The notes: generated from the letters alone by a model not told the origin. 64,000 bases of DNA from Coniochaeta sp. PMI_546 (GCA_021432605.1 MU271143.1:2303277-2367276), one strand, 5' to 3'. Shown: positions 26,689 through 38,975, counted from the stretch's first letter. Numbers and translations are program-made.

Positions 26689-28420
26689 TTTGGCGGTTAG
26701 AGTGTGAGGTAGACGGGAGTACACAGTACTGGATTGCAGGTGATAATTAAATAGTTATTGATGAACGACTCCAGGTCGGTGAAAGAATGTAAGAAACGAA
26801 GGAGGAATACTGGTGAAGATGAGACTGAATGCATCTCGGAATCGGTTGTCGGTATGCTCGCCTTATATAGAGTGAGATTCAGAGACACCGGGTGGAAAGG
26901 TGGAGCGTAACCAGCTGATCTACGATCTGTCTCATGAAGATCAGTACGCTCTTCGGCCTTGACTTTGAAGCATAAAGAGTCAACGAGCCAGGTATGCACC
27001 TGAACCTCTGTCGATCACAAGGGGTTCGTCTCGTCGGATGCCAGACGGCAAGAAGGCGGGAAGCTTGAAGCGAGTTCAGAGCGTTCGAGGGCAAGCTGGT
27101 CAAACACTGAGTGCTTTCCTCAGCTCGGCAAAATCGGCTTACTTGACCTGCAATGTTCTGTTTTAGGAGTGAACTGGGCATAGTCACTAACAAAGAGTGG
27201 TGTGGCATGGTCTACCGTGCTGTTTGATCGACCCCATGAACCAGATTTATCCGCCCCGCCAATTGTAGCCAAAGCTCTTGTCCATGGTTTCACACTACCT
27301 GGGTACATATTGGTGATTATGCATGCACGTAACGATTGTCAAGCCTGGCAGCTCGTCATCCCGTCATCTTTCGCGACCATGCAATCAACGACTCTGTGCG
27401 CTTGCAGTCCTTATGAATGAGCGCCTAATGAGTCACTTCCTTTTGGAGCACCGCATCATGAAGTCGGCTCTAATCTTCCGCCTAGTCATCCAGATCGAGA
27501 TAGAGTTGTTCCTGAGTCTGTATTAGCATGGAAGACATAACGTTTGCGACGTACTCAGTGTTGGTCGAGTGATGGTCATGACTTACTATCAAACGTGCTC
27601 GGAAGAAGATCTATCCTCGTATCAGGTCCTCAGCTGTAGAATCACTTTGCAAGGGCTCAGATATAGTTGAGTGTAGTAAGTGGAGATGCTCTGCATGCCG
27701 CCATCTCTTGGGTGTTAATGCGCTCCCACTCATGCTATCTGTAGGCACAGATTTCATGGATTTGGAGAAAGGGACAAACACGGTTATTGGACCTCAAGCC
27801 AAATGTTTAAGTAATAACGAAAGAATGACCGCTAGAATCTGCCTGCGCTCATGGTCAACGGAACCTCGAAAGCAACGAGCATGTAATACCTACAGGCTCT
27901 GTTCAGGCCAAAGGTCGACTCTCGCCAGACAAGGAGCGAGGTAAGAGTCGAGCTATCGGTACAATGCACAGTACCTAGGTGCTGGTCCACTTCGCCCACT
28001 CTCTGTCCCTGATACTACTCAAGTATGCCGTGCCACTTGAGCGGCGATACGCGACAAAAGTGAATCGACGGTTAACTTGCATTGCAATGCACGGCCAAAA
28101 ATACAGGATCCTCAGGAAGTAGCTTCAATAGGGGCGCCTCGCACGGCATTTGGAATCCGCTTACGGTGCACTGGACTTAGTCTGATGCGTTAGCAATGAG
28201 AGTACCCCGGTTTAAGCGATTTTGATAGGCCGTATGGCGTTAAGGCGAAGCGCATATGAACGCAAATAAATGCCTCCGAACCTGGAGGAATTGCCAGTCT
28301 TCACACATCAAGGAGTAGTTAGACAGTCAAATCCTTGGTCCGGCCACATTAAAGTGTACTCACGGATATCATCCGTTTTTTTCATCATTTCTCAAGTGTT
28401 GAGGGTTTGTTCGTTCAGCC
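26689..28420. other. Intergenic, ~1.7 kb without supported gene
   Basis: No coding frame with recognisable features. It serves as promoter space for the divergent effector-like gene and the acetyltransferase. Confidence 0.5.
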
Positions 28421-29159
28421 ATGACCCTGATTTCGTCCGCTTTCTCGAGTGCTTTCCGCTCCGACCGCCTCTTATACCGTGCTATTGAACCAAACAGTGA
28501 AGCCGATAGAAAATTCATATACGAAGAGCTTTGGAGCAACCCAAACGTCATGGGGTACGGTTCTCTCGATTTAATGCGGCCAATCTCCATGTCAGAATTT
28601 GGTGAAGAGCTAGAGAAATTCGTCAAGAGCAGCATCCTTAGTGTCCTCGTCTGCCTTCCCAATCCCGCTTCGGACGAAGCGCTCAACGAGCGAGTACGAA
28701 CTGAGACATCCACGTCCTCCACACCCATAGGAGTGCTGTTTCTCAGCAAGAGCCGATCGGACAGCATGCCGCATCTGGGGCGCACACACATGGGTATCCT
28801 AATGAGCGAGAGACATCAAGGCAAAGCCTTCGGCGCAGAAGCTATGAGATACGGAGTGGATTGGGCATTCCGCTGGGCTAACATGGTAAGGCTTATCAAG
28901 CTTTTTAGGATTGCTAGACAATTCGCTCTTCTAGGTGTCTCAAGCTTTGCTCACTATAAAAACAACGCAGAACCGAGTCGAAACTGGAACGCCTTCGTTC
29001 AACGAGAGAGCACTAAAATCGTACCAGAAAGCGGGTTTCAAGGTGGAGGGTCGCACGCGTCAAGCTTTCTACATGAATGGAGAATGGCACGACATGATCA
29101 ACATAGGGGTGTTGCGTTCGGAGTGGCAGAACAAAGAAGAAGCATCCTCAACTGATTGA
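28421..29159 (+). CDS. GNAT-family N-acetyltransferase
   Basis: Transfers acetyl from acetyl-CoA to an amine. Exons 28421-28885 and 28971-29159, 217 residues. N-terminal LLYRAIEPNSEADRKFIYEEL is typical of RimJ/RimL-like fungal GNATs; the acetyl-CoA loop is RHQGKAFG within HMGILMSERHQGKAFGAEA, and the C-terminus has FNERALKSYQKAGFKVEG, the usual last strand-helix of the fold. I chose the acceptor at 28969-28970 rather than 28933-28934 because it joins WANM directly to NRVETGTPSFNERA, the expected spacing. It ends 158 bases before the stop codon of the convergent ABC2. Confidence 0.87.
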
Positions 29160-29316
29160 AGCGGCAAAAATTTGTAATTCAATTGGATTGCCAACGACTG
29201 CAATATGATACATAGAGTACTGAAGCTGCAGGTCTCATACCATGTCCTGTGAGCGTCGTCTTTGCACAAAAGAAAGAAGTCGGACACCTAGGTTGTGGGT
29301 TGAAACCATGTCCATC

Positions 29317-32300
29317 TTACATGGTGGGTTTAAGAGACGCAAACAAATCGCTATCTTGAACCACTTTGTCAGGCGTCCCAAAATGCACCAATCTGCCCCT
29401 CTCCAGCACTGCTATCCGATCATACTGGAGAGCGGTCTCCAATCGATGCAGAATCGAGACGACAGTAGTTCCAGGGAGTCTTTGGTGGATGATGCGCATT
29501 ATGCGAGCCTCCATTGCAACGTCAATACTGCTAGTCGCCTCGTCGAAGAGTATAAGACCACAGGGCTCCACCTGGGCACGGAGAATAGTGCGTGCGAGTG
29601 CAAGAAGCTGCGCCTCGCCGGCTGAAAAGTTCACATCTTTTAGAGGAGTCGACAGCTTGTGAGTGTCTACTAGCTTCCCAAGTAAGCCACACTCGTCCAT
29701 AACGTCCATAATGGTCTCGTCAGATAGCTTATCCTCGGGGTCGAGTGCCTCACGAAACGTAGTTCCTTGTATGAAGAAATCCTGGGAAATGACGTGGATA
29801 CGCGATCTCAGTAACGTCGGGTCCACCAGACTTATGTCGACTCCACCAAGAGTGATGGTTCCTGAAGAACGCTCAATAAGACCCAATATGGAAAGGAGTA
29901 GAGTAGATTTTCCCGAGCCACTGCGGCCACACACAGCGAGCTTCTCCCCACTCCTGAGTTCGAAAGTAACATCTCGAAGACTCCAGGTAGCCTCTGAAAG
30001 AGTTGTCTCATAGCTGGCACTGACTCGATCGAACTTGATATCTCCATTGCGTGGCCAGGTCTTCGAAACGCCGATAGGAGCAGCTACACGACGTTCGAGA
30101 GGCGTTGTCTTGGTGAAGTACTCGATACGTGCGATGGCGCCCATAGAAGTTTCCAGCGATGTCCACGCCGTCATTAGATTTTTAAGGGTGTCTCCCAGAC
30201 TGACAATGTTGAGCAGCGCGACGCCCAGCGCGCTGGCAGTCGCATTGGCGTTCAGCCGTGTTCCTACAGCAGCGCCTATGACAACAATGGCGAGGCCAGC
30301 GACGAGGAGATTGAGCACCATTTGAAGCCAAGTCTGAGCAATCCAGAGAAGATAGAAGGGAGCCTGAGAAACGTCGAGCTTCTCTTGCAGCTCCTTTAGG
30401 AATGCATTTTGCCAGCCATGAGCCCTGATTGTGACCAGTCCAGCGTAAGACTCCGTGATCTTGGTGTGTAGTCCCGCCTTGGACTCAAGATCAAGCTGGC
30501 GTAGCTGCTTGGATGTCCGCAGGTAAAAATGTTGTATGACGTAGAGAGTGGTAAACACGACCGGCAACACTGCCAGTGAATAAAGTGCAGCGACGACAAC
30601 AAGCACGATTTGCATGATGCCTTGGAAGAGTGCTGATGTCGTGTTCAGCAGGTCAAGGGGAAGCTTCATATCGATGAACATCAAGTCCTGATTGAAACGG
30701 TTGAGAATACCACCTGTGTCGATAGCATTGATGTATACAAACGACGCGCCGAGAACAGTGTCCAGCATTCGACGGTGCAAGCCCAAACCCGATTTTGGGA
30801 TCATGACGAGCAAGAGATGCCTACGATGTTATGCGTCAGCCATTGCTGCATTGGCTCGGTCACCAAAAGCCAAAACAGGAGGGATGAACCCACATGGACC
30901 ATAGGCTGAGGAAGATAAGCGGCAAGACGCCCAGCAAAGCGTATATGCCCATCCAATATGCCGTGTTTGTCGCTGCAGGCCCCGAAGACTCGGCCACAGA
31001 CCACCATTTAACCCATAAATCTAGATACCATTAATACATGCATACAGGTCCAAGGCCACAGCTCGATTGCTAGTTTCCTTTGGGCGCGTTGAGGGACCAA
31101 CCTGGAAATCTAAGAAAGAAAGCAGTCACCACGCCGGCTGCTAGGAATATCACCATCTGCGCCCTACCAATGGAGTCAATGTAGGCCCGGTAGACTTGAC
31201 GATCAGAGATCATAGCCGGAGCCTCTTGTTCTTGGTTCTTCATATCGTGAGCAGGACTCTTGTCGTTCTTCGGTGGCAGGGTATTGGTGACCGTCTCATC
31301 AATGCTAGGACTTGTAGGAGTACTGTCGTTTGGTGCGCCTTTTATGTTAGGTGAGAACAGCGACTGGAGGACTGTTTCCTCACGTATCTCCAGGATTTTA
31401 TCGGCTGACTGCTGGAAAATAGCTGCCCATGTGGTGTTAGTAGTTCAAATACATGCAGTCACAGGACATTAACTCACAATCTTGAGTGACGTGTAAGACG
31501 GTGGTTCCAAGCGCTCTCAGCAAGCCCTGTGATCCCAAAAGACGCTCGTTTATGACGTGCTTGGTGGTGTTATCAATGGAACTGAATATATCGTCCAGAA
31601 GAAGTAGAGCAGGACGAGTAGCGACGGCCCGGGCCAAAGCGAGTCGTTGCTTTTCGCCGCCACTTATCCTAGAACCGCCGCTTCCTACAGTCTCACCCAG
31701 GGCCTGGCTCTCAAAAAGTTCTTCTAATGCACATGCATGGGACACGCACTGCAACCAAGCTTTGTCCTCGGATTGGAACCGAAAGGCATTCTGCCACGCA
31801 GGGAGGTTTTCCACCCATGGCGTCTGACTGCAGTAACCAATGGTCACATCACGGACACAAAGATCACCGCGTAGCTTTTCAACCTCACCCATGATGGCAG
31901 TCAGGAGGAGCGTTTTTCCAGAGCCGACTGGCCCGCTGAGAGTGAGACTCTGACCCGAGGTTAGCGAAAGATTGACGCCTCGCAACAGAGTTGCATCTTT
32001 GTTCCAGCCAAGATCGACGTCTCGCAAAGTGACAATGGGATCTTCAGTCTTGAGGGATTGATTTGGCTTTCCTATCGTTTCCATGGGCACACTGTCGCCT
32101 CCAGGACCATGTCGTTTCCGGCTACTTGGCGCTTGTCTAGGGTCGACCTGAATCTCTTCCTCTTGGAAAAATTGTTGAAGTCGCGCAAACGAGCCAATCA
32201 TGGCGCCGAACGAGGGGAGGACCTGCAAGATTCGAGTGAGTGGACCCGAGACGAGTCCGATGAGAATCAAGGAGCTGAACAATCGCGATATCGTCAGGTC

Positions 32301-34187
32301 TGCACCCGTAGTTCTGGCCACAGCGATATAGCATCCGAAGGCAAGCACGGGGGCAAGCGTCAGTGTTGCATGCGCTAAAACATGTTGAGTTCATGGATCA
32401 CCAGCTGGAAGGGGCATATCATCAGTTCTTACAAGAGAATAAGGTGGCGATGAGCAGCTGGCGGAACATCTTCGATGCTGAGAACTCAAGCTCGCGTAGC
32501 TTCTCAATGGACTTGCCGACACTGTGGTTTAGTCCCATGACCTTAATAGCTTTCAAGGAAGACAGCATGCTACTGGTGGCGCCGATCCTTTTTTGAGTCG
32601 CTGACATCCACCTGCCCTGTTGTGCGACAAGACCCTTGCCGACATATGTTGAAGCAGCCGTACATACTGTGCCAAAATAGTCAGCTTTGTCAGTCGACGG
32701 ATGTCGTGGAAACGAATCACAGGTTCTATACCAAGCGCAATAGCGAGCACAGTCAAGCTGGAGGGCCCAATCTGCTGCCAGAGGAGCCACGTGCCGATGG
32801 CAGTCTCTATTGGAGTTATCCAAATGTCGTGGAAAAAGACCAGAGTTCCGGTTATTCTCTGAACGTCCGAGATAATCAAGGTGAGCACGCTTGACTCGGC
32901 ATCTTTGCCTCTCCGCGACCTGAACATCTTCTGGGAGACTGATATAACCAATCCACCCCGCAGCTTGGTCATGGCCTTGTAAGACAAGTGCCAGTACCAG
33001 CCATTAGTTATCTGTTGTTGGTGAGCAATTGGACGATGCGCAATGGGATTGGGAGATGGCCCGAAGGGGTACCAACGGCAATACCAAAATAGATTAGGGC
33101 AGCAGCGCCTATCAGTCCATAGCCGGAGCTCGGCCCTGTTGATTCGCCGGCATTCAGAAACGTAATGATAGATGATGCCAGGAAAGGCTGACAGAAAAGA
33201 AAGGCAGTAAGGCAGAGCCTGGGAATCACGGGAAACCAAAGAGATGATCCTAGACATAGTAGAGTCGAGATCAGCAGCCTTGTAGGCTCTGCTCTAGTAT
33301 CAGCTGGCGCAATCTGCAATTCCAAGACGTGGAATTTATACGTACTTGGAGTCGCAGAAGGTTTGCTCAAAGTCCGAAATCTGGCTGCCAGGAGCTCAGA
33401 GGACAAAGAACGATCAATGGGTCCAAGCTCTTCGAGTTTTAGCGGATGCCGGTAACCAGTAACCAGCAGTCTGTCAAGCCAGATAAAGAGACTACGACTG
33501 AGGAAGCTAGCTGATTCTTCGGAAGACACAAGTTGCCCGGTTGACCGAGCATCACCAATCTTCCGGCATGTTTCCAACACTAAAAGACAAAGGTGCACCA
33601 GCACCGTAGCTAGACTTGTCCAAGTGATGAAGATATAGCCTTCGAGGTGGCGGTAGGTCCTTGTCAGAGCTGCTCTAAGGAGTACGTCTATTGCCAAGTA
33701 GCATGCGATGACGAAGGAGGGTCGGATGGACCGGGTATGCTCCAAAGGCACAGCGAGAAGCATGGCACAGGCAGCAAGAAAGTCCAGTGCGACTGCAGCC
33801 GACGATAACGAAGTCTTCCAGCCGTCAGGTAGCAAGCAGGTGAGAATGAGTTGGACAAGGGAGAGAATAACCGAGGCGGATGAGACTGTCTGATTGCATA
33901 AAGTTCTGTAAGCTTCGAGGGCCACCATTCAAATCCGGAGCCGCTCCATGAGAAGAAGAAATTCGGGATCTTACCACCTTGAGAGCGTACAACCTCCGCC
34001 TAGGCACTCTGGCAGGCTGCCGAATCAGGTACGTTGAGCGAATAGTAACAACTGCGAGGAAGATGGCCGAGGCGAGCAGCTGGAAGATGGCTTGTTCAAA
34101 CGTAAGCGTAAAATCGAATGGGCGGCGGCATGTCGCTACACCAGGGCCCCAGGACCCCTCGGCTGCGAAAGAGCAAGATGTCGCCAT
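29317..34187 (-). CDS. ABCC-type full ABC transporter, ABC2 (cluster-associated)
   Basis: Nine exons on the minus strand: 34187-33975, 33889-33346, 33291-33077, 33011-32732, 32666-32433, 32374-31478, 31422-31102, 31020-30894 and 30820-29317, giving 1444 residues. Order: TMD0-like N-terminus, TMD1, NBD1 (Walker A GPVGSGKT near 643, signature ISGGE near 732, Walker B LLLLDDIFSSID), TMD2, NBD2 (Walker A GRSGSGKST near 1245, signature FSAGE, Walker B LILFDEATSSID). The exon joints were set by matching ABC1 step by step. Two introns use the unusual donor GTTGGT. The gene is divergent from the Zn2Cys6 regulator, and its promoter has cluster-type GGCGC elements at 34458 and 34501, so I infer a role in exporting or compartmentalising the RiPP product. 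Signature loops of NBD2 are less canonical than in ABC1. Confidence 0.93.
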
Positions 34188-34457
34188 GATGTTGTGCAGT
34201 AACAGAGCAGCTCAGTTCCACAGAGATCTGGATTGAATAGATGCGCAAAGAAAGAGCGAAGGGTCCGTTGGCGTCAACGGAAGCAGGAGACAAGTATGTA
34301 TATGCAGCTGCAAAAGCGTGGCATTGCTCGTTGCTACCTACCTAGTCCGGCAGCTGACTTTATACCGGACAGAGCTGGTATGGACCAATGTTGTTTCGTA
34401 ATTCTTATCTTCATCCCCGCGTGTTTTGATGAACAAAACATATTGGAGGGAAACCGT

Positions 34458-34510
34458 GGCGCAAGAGGTCAGGCAGTAAATACACAGGAAACACGGGGAA
34501 GGCGCCTATA
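34458..34510. promoter_or_regulatory. Shared GCGCC elements in the ABC2/regulator divergent promoter
   Basis: GGCGCAAG at 34458-34465 (reverse CTTGCGCC) and AGGCGCCTATA ending at 34510 match the element repeated through the RiPP cluster, 271-323 bases upstream of ABC2. The rest of the 34188-35114 interval shows no gene. Confidence 0.5.
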
Positions 34511-35114
34511 TTGTGGGACTGCCGGCGGCCGAGCGGCTGGCTGCACAAAAGTGGCTAAGATCTGCGACACTAAAATACGGGAGGGCCGCGGAAGGCAGCC
34601 GCAATCATTTAAGTGGACCAAGGTCCCATCTATGCGATGCCTGCCACAGGAGGTGCAGGGTCCTCCGGCGAAGTGGCTCATTAGTGGGTTGGCAACATCT
34701 ACTAACCGGTGTGTTGGCCGAAGTACAAAGCTCCCAGTGCTGAGCGTATCCTTCTACCTAGGTTGCCCGGTATATTATACTGACGTTACGTAGTATCATC
34801 TGTAATTGTACCTCAGGTAGAAGGAAATCGGCAAAATGCCAAAGAAGTGGGGTGGAGGAGGAAGGTCATTTCTCACAAATGACGGAATTGTCCTGTGGCG
34901 ATGACAGCACGTTGTGCTTCAGATCCATGGGGTGTAGATAGCAGACCAGTCTAGTCTCGGGTTTTCCTCTACACGTGGACAAGAAGATAGTATATACCAT
35001 ATAGCCAGCTGCGTGCTTCTTGTGACCGTCGTGAGTTTTCTCGGCCATACTGATTCGGGTTGTCCCCGAATCTCCAGACCGCTTGAAGATTTGTATGACC
35101 ATATAACGCGTACA

Positions 35115-37170
35115 ATGACGTCCACGGGTATTCAAAGAACCAGAAACGGTAAGCTCATCTCACGATGGATACCTGCGACTTGCTCAGACTTCAGCTGACG
35201 TCGGGGCACGTGCGGCTTACTTGACAGGAAAGCAGACCATCGGCCTCGGTACGTGGGCTCGCCCTTTACCGTGTAGGCCAGATGATGCTATGTTCTCCTG
35301 TCAGTGGCCGACGTGTTGCTAAGGTTGCTGGACATGTCGTTTACGTCGCAAAAAATGTGACGAATCCGGCCTGCCATGTTCGAATTGCAAATCCCGAAAC
35401 CTCTTCTGTCATGGGTATGGGCCCAAGCCCGACTGGAAGGACAAAGGAGAGAGGGAAAAGGAGGAGGCTCGAAAGCTCAATCTTCGCAGCCGTGGGTGCC
35501 GATTGTCTTCCCCTGTATCTCCGTGTGGGGAGACAATCCTAGCGGCGTCGCCTAGTTCAGCGCATGTAACCCGGCCTCGGACCGACACGCCCACGAGCTC
35601 GGAAAGTGTGGAGGCACAATCCCCGTCTGCGGCATTGGCTGGCCTTCCAGGCAATCATTTCAGCTTTGAGGCACTAGATGGTGCCGGCTTTCTTTCGAGC
35701 TCGCCGACGCTAGTGGTCAATTCCGCGAACCTCCTGTCCATGTCATTACCGCTTACCGACTTACCTACGTTCAGCCCCCTCGATGGGCAACAGTTGGACG
35801 TGACTGACGCATGGATATTTGATGATGTCTCGGGAGGGAAAGTTTATCCGACGGTTGCTTTAGGAAACCAGAGTTCCGAAGACGAAATGGATTTGGTATT
35901 AAGTTTCCTAAGCAGAATCTACGTTCTGAACAGCCAACCACCACTGGGAAAATCCCCCAGGTACGAAAGTTGGCCGATGCTGCTTTTGACAAGATCTCCC
36001 ACGTACTACTACACGGCTTTGAGCATGAGCTCTTATTACGATTTTCTTGACCTTGCCGACGAGAACCAACGCCAGGACGTGACTCTCCGCAATTATACCG
36101 AATTCCGTCAAAGAGCTATCGAAATGTACTCTAGTATTACCGATAATGGTCTTACAGGAGGGCTTAGGACAGAGCGCTTCTTCTGTTCCGTTCAATTATC
36201 ACTGCTAGAGGTGAGTCACCAAATTTGGCATATGGTATGTAGCAAACTCTAACCCTTTGGCTATTAGGCAGCGGCAAAAAATCTTGTTGAATTCCAGGCA
36301 CATCACAAAACCGCAAGCCTAATATGGGCTCACTACGGAGAGCTCATGGCAGCTGGGGATTCGCATCTGGCTGAGTCGAGACTTTCTTCCTTCGAAGTGA
36401 AGGGACTGAGTTTCTACCGCGCCTTGCTAGTACGTAACGACCTTTTCATCTGCTCGGTGCAGAATAAACTGCCTGATGCAGTGGATACTTGCCGTAAGCT
36501 GTTGGCGCCCGGATACGCGTGTCCAACCCTGCAAAGGGTGGCCGGGGTTCGAACACAGGGTCTCTCACTGCTTTTAGAGACCATCGTACTTGAAGCCTGG
36601 CGAGGCGAACAACAAAAAAAGGGCAATCTCAGCATTCGCGAGCTTATGCGGCGTGCCGAAGAGCTTGAGCGCGAAGCAAAACAAGAAATCCAGAAGCTAG
36701 CGGCACTGATGAGTCACTGCAAGGCTTCGTCTACTGCTGTAGAAGCCCCGAGTCCACTCGACGTCAGAACATACGTGCTCCTGCACGCCATCATAACCTA
36801 CATTCACACCATTATTTGTGGAAGAAGCAGTGGTGTTGTTGAAATCCGACAGAGTATCGATTCGGCGCTCGTGGCGTGGCAAATGTGCCCAGACTACCTC
36901 TTGGCGCATCGATCGCTTACTTGGCCATACTGCGTTACAGCAAGTCTAGCCAAAGGGGTTCAGCGGGACACCTTTCGCTCACTAGCAGCTACGACAGCGG
37001 AGAAAGGTGCCACATCTCTAGGACTTCATTATCCCTTACACTTAATGATGGAAGAGTGCTGGAAGGAAATTGACGAGGAAGTAAACGAATCTGCCCAGAT
37101 GTGCGACTGGCGAAACATCATGCAAAGGTCTTACATGAACATCATATTTGAATGGCTATCAATAAACTAG
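35115..37170 (+). CDS. Zn2Cys6 transcription factor, likely cluster regulator
   Basis: Exons 35115-35148, 35228-35248 (21-nt microexon, optional since it keeps frame), 35324-36210 and 36268-37170, up to 614 residues. The binuclear zinc cluster starts near residue 20: CWTCRLRRKKCDES, then CSNC and a last Cys in LFC, i.e. CX2CX6CX6CX2CX6C, followed by a basic linker and a Ser/Thr-rich segment. The remaining ~500 residues are the helical fungal middle-homology type (LIWAHYGEL, TCRKLLAPGYAC and so on). It lies 567 bases upstream of the precursor gene on the same strand, the expected place for a pathway-specific activator of a dikaritin cluster. Start ATG has a good context; the N-terminal exons are the least certain part. 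Confidence 0.9.
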
Positions 37171-37504
37171 GTCCCTCAGCTTTATACACCATAGCTCGAT
37201 AATGAGGAAGATCACGATCTTGACATGTCCTGCGCGGAGCTCTTGCTGTAGTACTTCATGTTACCTAACAACTCGGAAGTCTTCGCAGGTGGCCAACATT
37301 CTACTTTGTTCTTGTTGAGACAAACGGTGTGCATCACTGAGTATCACCGCTACGCCTCTCTACCGCTCGAAAAACATGGTGCATTTCTTGCCGAGAAGGA
37401 GTAGGCGACACTCATCGGATGAGGCGAGAATAACGCTGTGCGTTTCGCCCTGGTACTTACCATTTGCGATCCAAGAATTCGCTTGCTAACGTAGAGGTGC
37501 TGTA

Positions 37505-37522
37505 GCGCCAAAGCTTAGGCGC
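37505..37522. promoter_or_regulatory. Inverted GCGCC...GGCGC element upstream of the precursor
   Basis: GCGCC at 37505-37509 and GGCGC at 37518-37522 form an inverted repeat around AAAGCTTA, about 220 bases before the precursor ATG. Both halves fit the shared cluster element (GCGCCAAA and, reversed, TTGCGCC). The spaced inverted half-sites would suit a dimeric Zn2Cys6 protein. A TATA-like ATATAAAT lies at 37612-37619. No gene is seen in 37171-37737. Confidence 0.6.
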
Positions 37523-37737
37523 AAGCAAATGTCGTGATTCGAGAGACATTACAATGCGTCGGGATTTTGTCAGCCCTAAAAGTTTGTCGATGGCATTGAT
37601 ATCTCGATCTGTATATAAATGGGCAACCTAGCTCCCAACTTCATACATCAGAGACCAGAAGCGACGCGATTTCCTGACGCTTAAAATACTCTAGAAATTT
37701 CTGCATAACACCCATTCGCCGTTAAGGGACAGTCACC

Positions 37738-38083
37738 ATGAAAACTTCCGCCATTCTGTTTTACTCCTGGGCAGTTGCTGTTTGGGCTGCGCCCCATGCT
37801 ACTGTGAGCAATTATCCTTCTCCTGTCCAAATGAACGATGTTAGACTCATCATCCTCCAAGGAACACTCCAATCATAATGTGGCTATCCGTAATGAGGAC
37901 GCAGTTGAAGATTACCTTATTGCTATCATCAAGCGAGCCAAGGAGGACGGCCTAGTGAAGCGGGAGACCGATACTTCGGTTGAGGACTACCTGATCGCCA
38001 TAATTAAGCGTGCTCAGGATGACAGCCTGATCAAACGCGATGCTGCTGATGCTGTCGAGGACTACCTCATCGCCATTATATAG
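37738..38083 (+). CDS. RiPP precursor peptide, dikaritin (UstA/PhomA) type
   Basis: Exons 37738-37803 and 37862-38083 (58-nt intron, GTGAGC...AAG), 95 residues. It starts with a signal peptide (MKTSAILFYSWAVAVWA). The mature part holds three copies of VEDYLIAII. Copies 1 and 2 are each followed by Lys-Arg; spacers AKEDGLVKR and AQDDSLIKR also end in Lys-Arg; copy 3 ends at the stop codon. Lys-Arg is the Kex2 cleavage signal. The layout (signal peptide, tandem acidic-flanked cores starting with Tyr, Kex2 sites) is that of ustiloxin/phomopsin precursors, and the neighbours (S41 peptidase, UstY proteins, tyrosinases) agree. Predicted core YLIAII: Tyr1 and Ile3 are the positions expected to form the Tyr-O-C ether ring. 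The core is not one I recognise. The acceptor is fixed by phase; the alternative at 37844 gives the wrong frame. Confidence 0.93.
37903..38080 (+). repeat. Three tandem core repeats within the precursor
   Basis: Units of 75 bp encoding (A/S)VEDYLIAII plus a 9-residue spacer; the third lacks a spacer. Within the eight codons EDYLIAII, copies 1 and 2 differ at seven codons and copies 2 and 3 at three, all synonymous, so the peptide is kept while the DNA has diverged. Confidence 0.92.
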
Positions 38084-38749
38084 GTTGTTCCAGGCATGCT
38101 CTATAGCGCCCTGTGAGGACAGCTTGGACATTTACGACGTGTTTGCGCGGAGTGTTGAGGGTCTTGGCGACGATGACAGAAAGAGTTCGTTTGCCCGGCT
38201 CAAGGCTCATTTTTAAAGGATTTCTTCTTTCTTGATCCAAGCTGAGGGTATCTTGCATGAGTCTTTCTGAGTGATTACCTTATTTGCTGGAAATATTATC
38301 GTCACTCGTTTGAATCATTAGCTGCTGCATTTCTCACAATATTTCGCGTTTCCAGGCCTACCCCTACCGAGTGTGTAATAATTCCTTAGCACGCAAACGC
38401 TGAGTGACAGAAGAGGCTCCACATGTATGATGTATTGCGAAGAAACTTCACCGGCCATGCGTTATGTAGTCACGCTGATCCAATAGAGAAGAGGTTGGAT
38501 GCAGGTGAAAGCATTGCTTGCTATCTCTAATGATCCATTATGGCTGTTATTAATGGCTTAGAAAGTACTGAACTCCCTATCTGGTGATAAGTACTCTAGT
38601 ATGTGAGTATCCGTCTTCCTTCTTTGACAATGTCACAGCCCCTTGCTTCACACCTACAATGAAACTTCAGAAATTCTGCCTTTACGATTGGACCTGGTGG
38701 CAAGAATATCCCCCATTCAGAATTGACTTTGAGGGACTCTATGCCGCGA

Positions 38750-38803
38750 GGCGCCGTACGCGCACTGAGACAGATGCGGGGCGATAGCGCTATCATGCGC
38801 CTA
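38750..38803. promoter_or_regulatory. Shared GCGCC elements upstream of the S41 peptidase
   Basis: GGCGCC at 38750-38755 and TGCGCCTA at 38796-38803, about 173-225 bases before the S41 peptidase ATG. The rest of 38084-38975 is the precursor 3' flank with no supported gene. Confidence 0.5.
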
Positions 38804-38975
38804 TGCGACCGATAGAGAGGCTGGGTAAACGATACATGTCGTCTTTCTTGGATAAGGGCTAGTTTGTTGTTAACTTACATGTAGTTGCGATGTTTAATGC
38901 GGACCGACAGGCTCCCTGCTTACCTGACCGCTTCTGGCCACCCCTAGAGCGTGTTGTCTTCATACGTCTGAGAAG

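Noticed and set aside
32553-33257. Minus-strand frame of 234 codons as a separate gene
   Set aside because: Its middle is an exon of ABC2; both ends are intron or other-frame sequence.
37804-37844. Shorter precursor intron ending at TTAG 37844
   Set aside because: It gives a 41-nt intron and the wrong phase for the repeats; the acceptor at 37861 keeps frame.
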